A stretch of DNA of 21,024 nt, taken from Botryllus schlosseri. Lineage: Eukaryota > Chordata > Ascidiacea > Stolidobranchia > Styelidae. The position numbers and the translations under genes are program-made. Location: NCBI GenBank assembly GCA_000444245.1, contig ATSW01003537.1, positions 1 through 21,024 of the forward strand. Direction: 5' to 3'. Below, piece by piece: positions 18,301 to 21,024 of the stretch; the stretch's first letter is position 1, and each line of letters starts with the position of its first letter. The notes beneath the pieces were generated by a model. That model worked only from the letters and a program-made list of their open reading frames with translations. It was not told where the DNA came from and did no database searches.

Positions 18301-18627
18301 TCAAACTGATCGGTAAGATCTAATCGATAAGATCGATAAGATCTAATCTCGTTGACATTGTCACTATACCGTCACGACTATGACTTTTTTACCTCTCGCG
18401 CAACCCGAACCGGCTTGATAAATTTATTATAACAGCCGCGTATAATCACGAACTCACAAGGTAGGTATCTTCCGGGCAATCTCTGACGCATTCTCCGTTG
18501 TGATACCGGTGTAGGCACGCACGACACGCAGACGCGTTATTCCTCTCGATGCATCCTCCCAGACACTCTTCGTGACAGACGCATTGCCCGTCTTCGCAAG
18601 CGTTCGGACACTCCTTGGGACAAGCCT
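163..18627 (-). CDS. Insulin/IGF-like receptor tyrosine kinase gene, partial (20 exons, both ends outside window)
   Basis: This spans all exons of one insulin-receptor-family gene; the separate exons are listed below. The order Cys-rich, L2, FnIII-1, FnIII-2 with insert domain, FnIII-3, single membrane helix, NPEY juxtamembrane and tyrosine kinase is the order of INSR, IGF1R and invertebrate insulin-like peptide receptors. The family binds insulin-like peptides outside the cell and signals through tyrosine autophosphorylation and IRS/PI3K. Exon lengths sum to 3018 bases. With 2 bases of a split codon at the start and 1 at the end, this is 1005 whole codons, and every junction keeps phase. Missing are the signal peptide, L1 and early Cys-rich region (beyond 21024) and the C-lobe of the kinase with the tail (before position 1). 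I cannot say whether it is orthologous to INSR or IGF1R, since invertebrates usually have one receptor that predates the split. Confidence 0.95.
506..1154. mobile_element. Short inverted-repeat DNA element (hAT-like MITE, long foldback arms)
   Basis: The ends are inverted repeats: TAGGGCTGTTAAAAATG at the left and its counterpart TAGGGGTGTTAAAAATG (reverse strand) at the right. The similarity continues inward over much of the element: for example GCTGCACACCAATTTTGACT near 590 faces GCTGCACATCAATTTGGGT near 1070, and both arms share a run meeting in the middle. The flanking 8 bases, TGCCAGAG and CGCCCCAG, agree at 5 of 8, compatible with an old 8-bp hAT-type duplication. No transposase coding is seen. 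It fills most of the intron between exons 19 and 20. Confidence 0.7.
1393..1558 (-). CDS. Receptor exon 19: kinase alpha-C helix to hinge
   Basis: It encodes [20 protein letters not shown], with the alpha-C Glu in FLEEAKLM. It continues [20 protein letters not shown], with the gatekeeper Met and hinge, then [15 protein letters not shown] (human HGDLKSYLRSLRPEAE). The acceptor is ATTTTCAG before 1558; the donor is GAG|GTAAAT at 1392. It has 55 full codons plus one leading base and ends in phase 0. Confidence 0.95.
1639..1733 (-). CDS. Receptor exon 18: kinase N-lobe, catalytic lysine
   Basis: Thirty-one full codons: [20 protein letters not shown] then [11 protein letters not shown]. This aligns with human [20 protein letters not shown] then KTVNESASLRER. 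The VAIK lysine is the ATP-anchoring catalytic Lys of the beta-3 strand. The acceptor is TGCAG before 1733 and the donor is GGAG|GTACGA at 1638. The final AG plus A of exon 19 makes Arg. Intron 18-19 is 80 bases. Confidence 0.94.
1734..2115 (-). other. Intron between exons 17 and 18
   Basis: This is plain intronic sequence with a short AT-repeat run near 1921-1942. I see no further gene or element in it. Confidence 0.7.
2116..2263 (-). CDS. Receptor exon 17: juxtamembrane NPEY and start of kinase
   Basis: It encodes [20 protein letters not shown], with the NPEY motif that binds the PTB domains of IRS and Shc once phosphorylated (human YASSNPEYLSA). It continues [20 protein letters not shown] (human [20 protein letters not shown]) and NGNFGK, the glycine-rich ATP-binding loop, which closes with VY in exon 18. 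The acceptor is TTTCTACAG before 2263; the donor is AAG|GTACGA at 2115. It has 49 full codons plus one leading base. Confidence 0.95.
2264..3198 (-). other. Intron between exons 16 and 17
   Basis: The intron is 935 bases. The open frames on the minus strand near 2195-2536 have no recognisable content outside exon 17. Nothing else was recognised. Confidence 0.6.
3199..3491 (-). CDS. Receptor exon 16: FnIII-3 end and transmembrane helix
   Basis: Ninety-seven codons plus two bases. [16 protein letters not shown] holds the Cys matching human Cys860, the beta-chain partner of the alpha-beta disulfide. [20 protein letters not shown] matches human [20 protein letters not shown], including a conserved sequon NWT. 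The membrane helix is about residues 73-94 of the exon ([20 protein letters not shown]), followed by the basic stop-transfer YRLKKKK, completed in exon 17. The acceptor is TTTCGTTCACAG before 3491; the donor is GAA|GTGAGC at 3198. Confidence 0.95.
3492..3856 (-). other. Intron between exons 15 and 16
   Basis: This 365-base AT-rich intron contains one exact TGACGTCA palindrome at 3717-3724 and a short imperfect palindrome, CGACTCGAGTCCGAGTCG, near 3549. Nothing else was recognised. Confidence 0.6.
3857..3943 (-). CDS. Receptor exon 15: FnIII-3
   Basis: Twenty-nine codons, phase 0 at both ends: [20 protein letters not shown] then DVRDDSNAK. It matches IGF1R [20 protein letters not shown] of the third fibronectin domain. 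The acceptor is CCTTTTAG before 3943; the donor is AAG|GTATTT at 3856. With 87 bases and both introns in phase 0 this exon is also frame-neutral if skipped, but skipping would delete core strands of the domain. Confidence 0.92.
4154..4453. mobile_element. Foldback (palindromic) element, about 300 bases
   Basis: The two halves are inverted copies. The left arm starts ATAGATAACTAATCCATGG and runs through ATTGCTAATCCCATAGCTG near 4262. The right arm, read on the other strand, repeats these from 4453 back to about 4340. The central spacer is about 75 bases (TTTCGGAATCAGAGCGAC). It has no coding capacity. The ends abut TA dinucleotides, which fits a TA-targeting non-autonomous element, but the exact duplication is unclear. 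Confidence 0.7.
4489..4615 (+). mobile_element. Probable solo or truncated hAT-type end
   Basis: CAGGGTTACCATACGTCCT at 4489 followed by paired AGGATTTGTCCT / GTCCGCGGAGGACG motifs resembles the termini of animal hAT elements that begin CAGGGTT-CCA. No facing end was found downstream in this intron, so it looks truncated or broken by the tandem repeat that follows. Confidence 0.4.
4672..4797. repeat. 42-base tandem repeat, three units
   Basis: The units are 4672-4713, 4714-4755 and 4756-4797. Each starts TACTTTTC(A/G)AAAA and ends GAACTA(G/C)T. The unit length of 42 is a multiple of three, so the plus strand stays open and reads as 14-residue repeats (YFSK-x-xTR-type), but there is no sign that it is a gene. 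Similar TACTTTTCAAAATCC stretches occur at about 11970 and 17960. Confidence 0.8.
4955..5141 (-). CDS. Receptor exon 14: FnIII-2 end to FnIII-3 start
   Basis: It encodes [19 protein letters not shown], almost identical in pattern to human LSHFTEYSIEVLACNHAA, then [20 protein letters not shown] (IGF1R [20 protein letters not shown]). The acceptor is CTCTTTTCCGCAG before 5141. The donor CAG|GTCGGT at 4954 is not ideal but is the one that joins exon 15 in phase 0. It has 62 full codons plus one leading base. Sequon NDS is present. Confidence 0.92.
5203..5302 (-). CDS. Receptor exon 13: insert domain to FnIII-2 second part
   Basis: Thirty-two full codons: [19 protein letters not shown] then [13 protein letters not shown]. 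The last residues lead into LLHYSEYEV in exon 14, as human ESLVISGLRHFTGYRI does. The acidic/tyrosine run sits in the flexible beta-chain insert, where IGF1R has [20 protein letters not shown]. The acceptor is TCATCCAG before 5302; the donor is a consensus GA|GTAAGT at 5202. Only 61 bases of intron follow. Confidence 0.9.
6285..6306. repeat. Perfect 10-bp hairpin
   Basis: TTTCGACTTT at 6285-6294 and AAAGTCGAAA at 6297-6306 pair perfectly across a 2-base gap. It lies 25 bases before the SINE. The function is unknown and it may be chance. Confidence 0.55.
6332..6616 (+). mobile_element. tRNA-derived SINE, copy 1
   Basis: The head carries RNA polymerase III internal promoter boxes: an A box, TAGCGTAGTGG (6345-6355), and a B box, GGTTCGAGTCC (6388-6398). 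A unique body follows and the copy ends in an AAC-rich tail (CGCAAACAACAACA). It is flanked by a target duplication, AACTATGACCT at 6321-6331 and AAATATGACTT at 6617-6627, matching at 9 of 11. A second copy is at 16641-16927 on the other strand. SINEs encode no protein and depend on LINE enzymes. Confidence 0.88.
6670..6737 (-). CDS. Receptor exon 12: beta-chain N-terminus
   Basis: It encodes [20 protein letters not shown] then LA, an acidic, serine-rich linker after the furin site, comparable in place but not in sequence to the start of the vertebrate beta chain. Sequon NNS is present. The acceptor is TTTTAGCAG: two AGs three bases apart (exon start 6737 or 6734), so one Ser codon may be optional. 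The donor is GGCGG|GTGAGT at 6669. The end base G plus GT of exon 13 makes Gly. Confidence 0.87.
6804..6872 (-). CDS. Receptor exon 11: 69-base cassette exon carrying the RKRR furin site
   Basis: The exon reads one base, 22 codons ([20 protein letters not shown] then AY), and two bases. RKRR-S at 6830-6841 matches human RKRR-SLGD, the proprotein convertase site that splits the precursor into alpha and beta chains. The acceptor has a long T/C run (TTTTTTTTCGCTTTCTTTCT) ending AACAAG before 6872. The donor AA|GTAGGA at 6803 is weak. Phases fit both neighbours: TC+T before, AA+C (Asn) after. Because both its introns are phase 2 and its length is 69, the exon can be left out without changing frame. 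It is too short and too mixed with stops outside its edges to stand out as an open frame. Confidence 0.88.
6946..7052 (-). CDS. Receptor exon 10: insert domain with alpha-CT segment
   Basis: It begins [19 protein letters not shown] and ends [16 protein letters not shown]. The first part matches the CCSCPKTD / CCACPKTE motif whose cysteines link the two alpha chains; here only two cysteines remain. The second part is the alpha-CT helix (IGF1R YRKVFENFLHNSIFVPR, human INSR FEDYLHNVVF), which packs on L1 and contacts the hormone. The acceptor is TTTCGCTCAG before 7052, the donor CTC|GTGAGC at 6945. It has 35 full codons plus two bases. It is followed after only 73 bases by the furin-site exon. 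Confidence 0.92.
7131..7183 (-). CDS. Receptor exon 9: start of insert domain (boundary uncertain)
   Basis: Seventeen full codons, [17 protein letters not shown], end in phase 0 at AAA|GTGATA. With the phase-1 end of exon 8 and acceptor CCGAG before 7183, the join reads CERDIPTRS, like IGF1R CSKDKIPIR. A better-looking acceptor, GATTTTACAG, lies ten bases upstream (exon start 7193) and would give KSRDIPTRS in phase 0, which fits only if exon 8 ends at 8695. Both pairs are in frame; mixing them shifts the frame. The exon is short and basic and rich in Pro and Arg, in the least conserved part of the receptor. Confidence 0.65.
7194..8723 (-). other. Intron between exons 8 and 9, with a diverged repeat pair
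   Basis: This is a long intron with several N positions (7585, 7952, 7980-7983). Two stretches, about 7380-7540 and 8350-8510, are diverged direct copies; compare CTTCGCGACTAATTCATAAT with CTTAGCGACCAATGCAAAAT, each followed by an AGATGC...TTTC-GAAAAT run. Other short stretches (near 5460 and 8300) share ACAAGGCATC-CAAAAACTACTT. This looks like an old dispersed repeat family with no coding. The plus-strand open frames here match nothing I recognise. Confidence 0.5.
8724..8894 (-). CDS. Receptor exon 8: FnIII-2 domain
   Basis: It encodes [20 protein letters not shown], then [20 protein letters not shown] and [10 protein letters not shown]. This aligns with human VPLDPISVSNSSSQIILKW, then [20 protein letters not shown] and LFELDYCLKG. 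The Cys matches human Cys647, the alpha-chain partner in the alpha-beta disulfide. The acceptor is AATTTTGTAG before 8894. The donor is GAG|GTATAG at 8723 (phase 1, 56 full codons). An alternative donor TCA|GTAACG (exon end 8695, phase 0) would add ten residues and another Cys. The choice depends on the acceptor used for exon 9. Confidence 0.85.
9381..9690. mobile_element. Nested short hAT-like element
   Basis: The left end CTGCGGTTCTCAAACTGGG and right end ATGAGAACCACTG are inverted, the form known for hAT elements starting CAGTGGTTCTCAA. The flanks TTCTAAGA and TACTAGGG agree at 5 of 8. GGGGGCGCGAA motifs sit at both ends inside. It is about 310 bases with no coding and must be younger than the element at 9219-10383 that holds it. 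Confidence 0.72.
10016..10237 (+). pseudogene. hAT transposase C-terminal (dimerisation) remnant
   Basis: The 73-codon open frame includes [20 protein letters not shown]. This matches the C-terminal pattern RSRLTDEHLxSVLRIATTxF of hAT transposases of the kind also found in GTF2IRD2/ZBED5-like proteins. It is in the expected place, on the same strand as the element and about 150 bases before its right end. Upstream sequence in this frame has stops and no recognisable catalytic region, so it is a fossil fragment. The match is by eye. Confidence 0.55.
10723..11003 (-). CDS. Receptor exon 7: FnIII-1 second half to FnIII-2 start
   Basis: It encodes [15 protein letters not shown], a near match to human GLKPWTQYAIFVKTL, then [15 protein letters not shown] (human GAKSDIIYVQTDATNPS). 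The acceptor chosen is TTTGTTTTTCGCAG before 11003, giving 93 codons in phase with exons 6 and 8. It adds a lineage-specific stretch that includes [15 protein letters not shown] and the sequon NHT where human has [20 protein letters not shown]. A second acceptor, GCCGTACAG just before GTCCGG (exon start at 10916), is also in phase and would remove 29 residues, giving a shorter loop. The donor is TCGA|GTGAGA at 10722. The Cys in human GQDACGS is not present at the matching place. Confidence 0.88.
11004..12206 (-). other. Intron between exons 6 and 7
   Basis: Both strands are open for 120-130 codons around 11427-11844, with no family I recognise, so I do not call a gene. A TGACGTCA palindrome is at 11109-11116. 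The stretch at about 11946-12010 shares CTACTTTTCAA-ATCCAAA...TTTTGCC with 17955-17995, a dispersed repeat. Confidence 0.5.
12207..12351 (-). CDS. Receptor exon 6: FnIII-1, first half
   Basis: It encodes [20 protein letters not shown], then [20 protein letters not shown] and YQIFHKE. This aligns with IGF1R [20 protein letters not shown], then [21 protein letters not shown] of the first fibronectin type III domain. The acceptor is TTTTTGTCCAG before 12351 and the donor is AATC|GTAAGT at 12206. It has 47 full codons with 2 bases at each end. The N-terminal two bases GT complete the conserved Cys codon from exon 5. Confidence 0.9.
12352..13023 (-). other. Intron between exons 5 and 6
   Basis: This is AT-rich. 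About 12620-12740 resembles 8590-8680 and 18000-18110 (runs such as AAGTAG-CCTAAAATCAT and TACGAAAAGTAG), a diverged dispersed repeat. There is one TGACGTCA at 12884-12891. No gene is seen. Confidence 0.5.
13024..13238 (-). CDS. Receptor exon 5: end of L2 domain
   Basis: It encodes [16 protein letters not shown], matching IGF1R NYSFYVLDNQNLQQLW, then [16 protein letters not shown] (human GKLFFHYNPKLCLSEI), an acidic stretch EEEDDKD, and TNGDRGT. The acceptor is CGTTTTCAG before 13238. The donor is ACGT|GTATGC at 13023: its single leftover T joins GT of the next exon to make the conserved Cys of human NGDKASC, which is why it is preferred over AAC|GTGTAT. It has 71 full codons. Sequon NSS is present. 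Confidence 0.93.
13292..13452 (+). repeat. Dispersed repeat, copy A
   Basis: It starts CACTGTGTATTTTC and contains GGTAAACGGCACTTACAGG and TATGGAGATATATCCC. It is related to 13942-14106 (same strand) and 14177-14329 (opposite strand). It starts in the intron 53 bases upstream of exon 5 in gene direction. The family is unknown to me and non-coding. Confidence 0.7.
13942..14106 (+). repeat. Dispersed repeat, copy B
   Basis: It starts CACTGTAAACAAAATTCG and continues TGTAAATCTGGTAAACAGC and CAGGGGTGTAGTGGATT, the last shared exactly with copy A. It contains N positions, so the assembly may have joined near-identical copies here. Confidence 0.68.
14177..14329 (-). repeat. Dispersed repeat, copy C (inverted)
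   Basis: Read on the minus strand it starts CACTGTAAACGAAAATTTCG and contains TGGAGATATATCCCACGG. It is inverted relative to copies A and B, so A and C together form an inverted repeat around about 720 bases. Confidence 0.7.
14636..14777 (-). CDS. Receptor exon 4: L2 domain
   Basis: It encodes [20 protein letters not shown] and [20 protein letters not shown], closely matching human AAELEANLGLIEEISGYLK and [20 protein letters not shown] of L2. The acceptor is AATATTTCAG before 14777, with a good donor AA|GTAAGT at 14635. It has 46 full codons with two split-codon bases at each end. The last two bases AA plus C of the next exon restore the conserved Asn of the GNYSF-like segment (DNRYSLF here). 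Confidence 0.94.
14965..15382. mobile_element. Short hAT-like MITE with TAGGGTCGCAT end
   Basis: The inverted ends are TAGGGTCGCATTTAAAAC (left) and TAAGGTTGCATATGAAAC (right, reverse strand). The flanking 8 bases TCTGGAAG and TTTGGGAG agree at 6 of 8. TTTAAAACA repeats lie inside the ends. There is no coding. It lies in the intron between exons 3 and 4. Confidence 0.7.
15705..15809 (-). CDS. Receptor exon 3: Cys-rich/L2 junction
   Basis: It encodes [19 protein letters not shown] and then [15 protein letters not shown], aligning with human [20 protein letters not shown], then RGCTVINGSLIINIRGG, the beginning of the L2 leucine-rich domain. The acceptor is TTTTCTCAG before 15809; the donor is GGAG|GTGAGA at 15704. 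It starts with 2 bases and ends with 1 base of split codons (34 full codons). The end base G plus AT of the next exon gives Asp. Confidence 0.92.
15995..16100 (+). mobile_element. Probable single hAT end fragment
   Basis: CAGTGGCTGTCAACATTTTC followed by CTCGCCGACCCGCAAAA resembles the common hAT start CAGTGGTTCTCAACCTTTT with a nearby CGCGACC motif. No facing end was found, so the extent is a guess. Confidence 0.4.
16641..16927 (-). mobile_element. tRNA-derived SINE, copy 2
   Basis: This is the same element as at 6332-6616, in opposite orientation. On the minus strand the A-box region reads TATCGTAGCGG and the B box GGTTCGAGTCC; the body and the AAC-rich tail (CGCGAACAACAACGACAAC) match. 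The flanks, minus-strand CTGCGAAACA before and CTGTGACACA after, agree at 8 of 10 as a target duplication. It lies in the intron between exons 2 and 3. Confidence 0.87.
17040..17232 (-). CDS. Receptor exon 2: end of Cys-rich region
   Basis: It starts at TTTTAG|GAAAAC and continues the previous exon in phase 0 to give TYL-ENEWKC, matching IGF1R TYKFEGWRC. It then reads [11 protein letters not shown] (IGF1R GECMQECPSG) and ends with [11 protein letters not shown]. The donor TTTAG|GTATGG leaves one base, G, which with the TT of the next exon makes valine. The joined [12 protein letters not shown] has exactly the C-x2-C-x3-C-x3-C spacing of human CTPCLGPCPKVC, which fixes this donor over the earlier GACT|GTAAAT. 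It holds 64 codons plus one base. A sequon NET is present. Confidence 0.92.
17233..18457 (-). other. Intron between exons 1 and 2, with small repeats
   Basis: It holds a direct repeat, ATTCACACC...GGGTGGTATACACGAC, at about 17464 and 17669, the second containing the palindrome CACCCGCATATCACGGGTG. It also holds a dispersed repeat at about 17940-18110 and short GATCGATAAGATC-like tandem units near 18310-18350. The hairpin is listed separately. No gene is seen. Confidence 0.55.
18127..18210. repeat. Double-nested perfect hairpin
   Basis: The outer arms are CATAATACATTTGAA (18127-18141) and TTCAAATGTATTATG (18196-18210). The inner arms are AATATATTCAT (18143-18153) and ATGAATATATT (18159-18169) around a 5-base loop. 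A third partial copy of the arm (ATTCAAATGT, 18170-18179) can pair as an alternative. The purpose is unknown; it may be a tiny foldback element. Confidence 0.75.
18458..18627 (-). CDS. Receptor exon 1 in window: Cys-rich (furin-like) region
   Basis: It encodes 56 full codons, with many cysteines spaced as in the furin-like modules of INSR/IGF1R, including [11 protein letters not shown] (human CCHSECLGNC) and [19 protein letters not shown] (human CVACRNFYLDGRCVETCP). The Cys-rich region sits between L1 and L2 and helps form the hormone-binding face. The acceptor is GATTTCAG before 18627 and the donor is CTT|GTGAGT at 18457. The exon starts with two bases of a split codon (phase 1) and ends in phase 0. 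An N-glycosylation sequon, NAS, is present. The preceding exon was not found inside the window. Confidence 0.93.
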
Positions 18628-18681
18628 CTGAAATCACACATCGCCAGCGTTCTCAGCATTTATTATGCTTTCAAAGGTATA

Positions 18682-18750
18682 TATGACACCACCATAAACG
18701 TAGATATGGCACCATCGTAAAGGTGGATATGGCACTACCGTGAAGGTGAA
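18682..18750. repeat. 23-base tandem repeat, three units
   Basis: The units are 18682-18704, 18705-18727 and 18728-18750, of the form TATGGCACCAYCGTAAAGGTGGA, with a few differences each. It lies directly upstream of exon 1 in gene direction. Confidence 0.8.
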
Positions 18751-19215
18751 TCACACCGCGCCAAGGCTCAATGAGTATTTGATGGTTTCGAACATATCCG
18801 TCCCGACTGCGTTGGCAATTTTGACGCATGATACGATAATGTCGGCGGTAGTCACTGCATGGTTCAGCATTTTGAGTTCGAGGAAATCGCAATTTGAGTG
18901 ATTTAGGTTGGTTGTGAACTCGGCAAGGGGCGTATGCCATATCTACGATCTGCGACATTCACAGAACTATAATCCGCGAGCTCGGCACTATCGTATTGTA
19001 AGTATGCGATATTGATTTTTCACGAGCAACTGTTTCAAACTATATTCCTGAGGGTAAAACCTTGGTCATGACGCATATTCATGCAACAAAGAGAAAACTG
19101 CTGTCTGCTGCATTCAAATATTGATGCGGCACAAATTACATTACAATCGCAACCCAAAAGTATGGCGAGTAACAGGCAAGTGGGAGGTGGGCCTGTATAC
19201 TATATATCTGCGATG

Positions 19216-20419
19216 CAGTGTCGGGATCAAGTCACTGTCGCGTCGACAGTCAATTCGAGTCACCGCAAATATTGACTCGAGTCAAGCAATCTCAAAGTTT
19301 GCGATTTGGAGTCAATCTCAAGTCACTAAATGATTTCAGTTTGAGTCGTTCGAGTTCATGTGTGGGTCCAGTGCATATAGGCTAGACCGCGTCAACTTAG
19401 TTTAACTTATTCCTATGTCGTATCAAACCAACTACGACGGTATGAGTCGCGGGTTATTTAAATACGTTACTAAGAATGCAAGGATAATACTCAATGCTCC
19501 ATACTCCATAATCCTATGTCTTCACCATTAAATACAAAATCCATGTACGCCTTCTCTATCGATTTGAAAGAAACGACCGTCTTCTGAAACATCGAAAAGT
19601 ACATATCGTTATTCCGAATCGATCTGCCATTATGGGTGTTGGTAAATCCTATAAGTAATCTCGCTGATAGCCCAAGATTGATTCATACATGTATGATACG
19701 CAGATTTTCAGCAATGGATTCATACAAAAGTCACTAATTGTACAAATTTATACATGGTTGTATTGATTTTATAATGCCGGTGACGGCAAGTGATGACTAG
19801 GGCGATTTTTTCTTTATCTAAATAACGAAAGATTTTGAACTAAAATATCAAAATTTTGACATTTTTTTACCTTAAAAAATCTTGATTTTGACAAAATTTT
19901 GACCTCATGTATGTAAATTAGGTGTTTTCGCTCCAGTTAGGATATTGCGGTAAGTTGAGCATAACACCATGTCAACCTATTTGTTTCATTTTACCGTTTA
20001 TGATGCACAATGAGCACACAATCGGGCCGTCTACAACGGTAGGCTACAATATGCAAAATGTCAAATGATAAGTTCACCGACAGTGCAAATATCTACGATA
20101 CAAACGAAATACCGGTTGCAAAAAATTCAGACGTTGTAAACAATTTTGACAATTTTTTGACCTAACGCTACAATTTTCACAGAATTATGACTTCTTTTGA
20201 CACGTCAAAAAATCGCCCTAGTGATGGCGCATTCGATTCTCAAAGCGGCTGAGAGGTTCAAAATGCTTCACGACTTAAAAAATTAATCGAAAATTGGACT
20301 TCGAGTCAATTCAAGTCATTTTAAAGCAGCGACTCAAATCAAGTCAAGCCAAACCATTCCAAAAAAGGTGACTCTAGTCATACTCGGTTCTAGTCATGAC
20401 TCGTATCGCTCCAGCACTG
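19216..20419. mobile_element. Old hAT-like element rich in GAGTCA repeats, holding another element
   Basis: The ends CAGTGTCGGGATCAAGTCA (left) and CAGTGCTGGAGCGATACGAG (right, reverse strand) are diverged inverted repeats beginning CAGTG, the usual hAT start. Both flanking 200-base zones inside are full of GAGTCA / AAGTC subterminal motifs in opposite orientation. The flanks CTGCGATG and GTGCAATT agree at 5 of 8. The younger element at 19798-20220 sits inside. It is weaker than the other calls because of divergence. Confidence 0.55.
19798..20220. mobile_element. Short hAT-like MITE with TAGGGCGATTTTTT ends
   Basis: Perfect 14-base inverted ends, TAGGGCGATTTTTT and AAAAAATCGCCCTA, are flanked by 8-base duplications GTGATGAC and GTGATGGC (7 of 8). 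The inside is AT-rich with repeated AAAATTTTGAC motifs and no coding. The well-kept ends and duplication make this the youngest-looking element in the window. Confidence 0.87.
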
Positions 20420-21024
20420 GTGCAATTTACATTGAACATGCGACAAGAATGCAGCGTAGTTATACAAAGACAATAACACGGACGAACTATGCTTCATAAC
20501 AATAGTTTGCGGAAATGTATGACAAGAATATGGACATCCGTAAGTATGGAGAAAAATGATCTCAAATAAATAATTACCTCACTCACGAAGGCAAGTTTCC
20601 AAAAATAAACATAAACACGAGACCAATGTACCTTATATAAGCAATTGGCATTTAAATAATCAGTCATATCGACTGATGTGTTTAAAAGAGATTCCATCAA
20701 TTGATCTTGAATCGCGCGAATTCATGAAAACTCAGCTACAATAAATATACAGACATTGTGACATGGGAAATGTCGATATCGGCGGTATGTAAGCATAATA
20801 ATTGCTTTTATCTGCCAACTATCAGACATTATCTCAACGTAATACCAATGTTAATATTATGTTAGTATACCATAACCATTTTATCGTAGATATTACTCCT
20901 GAATTATTTGGGTGTTTCAAACCTCACCAAGGTATGAAGCGAGAGTCTATTTCAATCTTGACAACATTCATTAAAGTTTCAAATACTTAGTGGGGAACTA
21001 CATCTACACACCGCTTCATAGTTA

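Larger units (their letters stand above)
18628..21024 (-). other. Intron upstream of the first exon seen (partial)
   Basis: I searched the minus strand for L1 and early Cys-rich motifs (such as a GHLQILL- or FPNLTVIRG-like stretch) and found none. The stretch is taken up by a tandem repeat and nested transposons. The preceding exon therefore lies past 21024, making this intron at least 2.4 kb. The last 600 bases show nothing I recognise. Confidence 0.65.

Noticed and set aside
18671-18958. 95-codon minus-strand frame just upstream of exon 1
   Set aside because: Consists partly of the 23-base tandem repeat; no cysteine pattern or L1 similarity.
19497-19682. Minus-strand stretch open for about 60 codons (includes RSIRNNDMYFSMFQKTVV)
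   Set aside because: It does not resemble the L1 domain that should come upstream, and it lies inside the putative GAGTCA-rich element; too short to call.

Overview
This window is animal genomic DNA carrying one large gene on the minus strand, an insulin/IGF-type receptor tyrosine kinase. The gene is split into at least 20 GT-AG exons read from about position 18627 down to 163. It runs off both ends. The signal peptide, the L1 domain and the start of the Cys-rich region must lie beyond 21024, and the C-terminal half of the kinase and the tail lie below position 1. All 20 exons join in phase, giving about 1005 codons with no internal stop. The host looks like an invertebrate: some introns are only 61-80 bases long, others are 1-2 kb and full of old DNA transposons, and the protein is clearly diverged from vertebrate receptors. 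A tunicate or similar animal is possible, but that is inference.

Layout in gene order, from high to low coordinates: Cys-rich furin-like repeats (18627-15809), L2 (15809-13024), FnIII-1 (12351-10723), FnIII-2 with the insert domain (10723-4955), FnIII-3 (5141-3199), transmembrane helix and juxtamembrane NPEY (3491-2116), and kinase N-lobe through activation loop (2263-163). The most notable part is 7193-5203. Here the insert domain is cut into very small exons: the hormone-binding alpha-CT segment (6946-7052), then a 69-base exon (6804-6872) that carries the RKRR furin site separating the alpha and beta chains. That exon is a phase-2/phase-2 cassette, so leaving it out keeps the frame but removes the cleavage site.

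The introns hold two opposite-strand copies of one tRNA-derived SINE; a decayed hAT transposon (9219-10383) with a transposase C-terminal remnant and a second hAT-like element inside it; three different TAGGG-ended, 8-bp-duplication short elements (506-1154, 14965-15382, 19798-20220), the last nested in an older GAGTCA-rich element; a 300-base foldback element (4154-4453); a three-copy dispersed repeat (13292-14329); and several tandem repeats and hairpins. I saw no RNA gene other than the SINE tRNA-like heads, no CRISPR array, and no second protein-coding gene that I could support. Several N positions mark assembly ambiguities.
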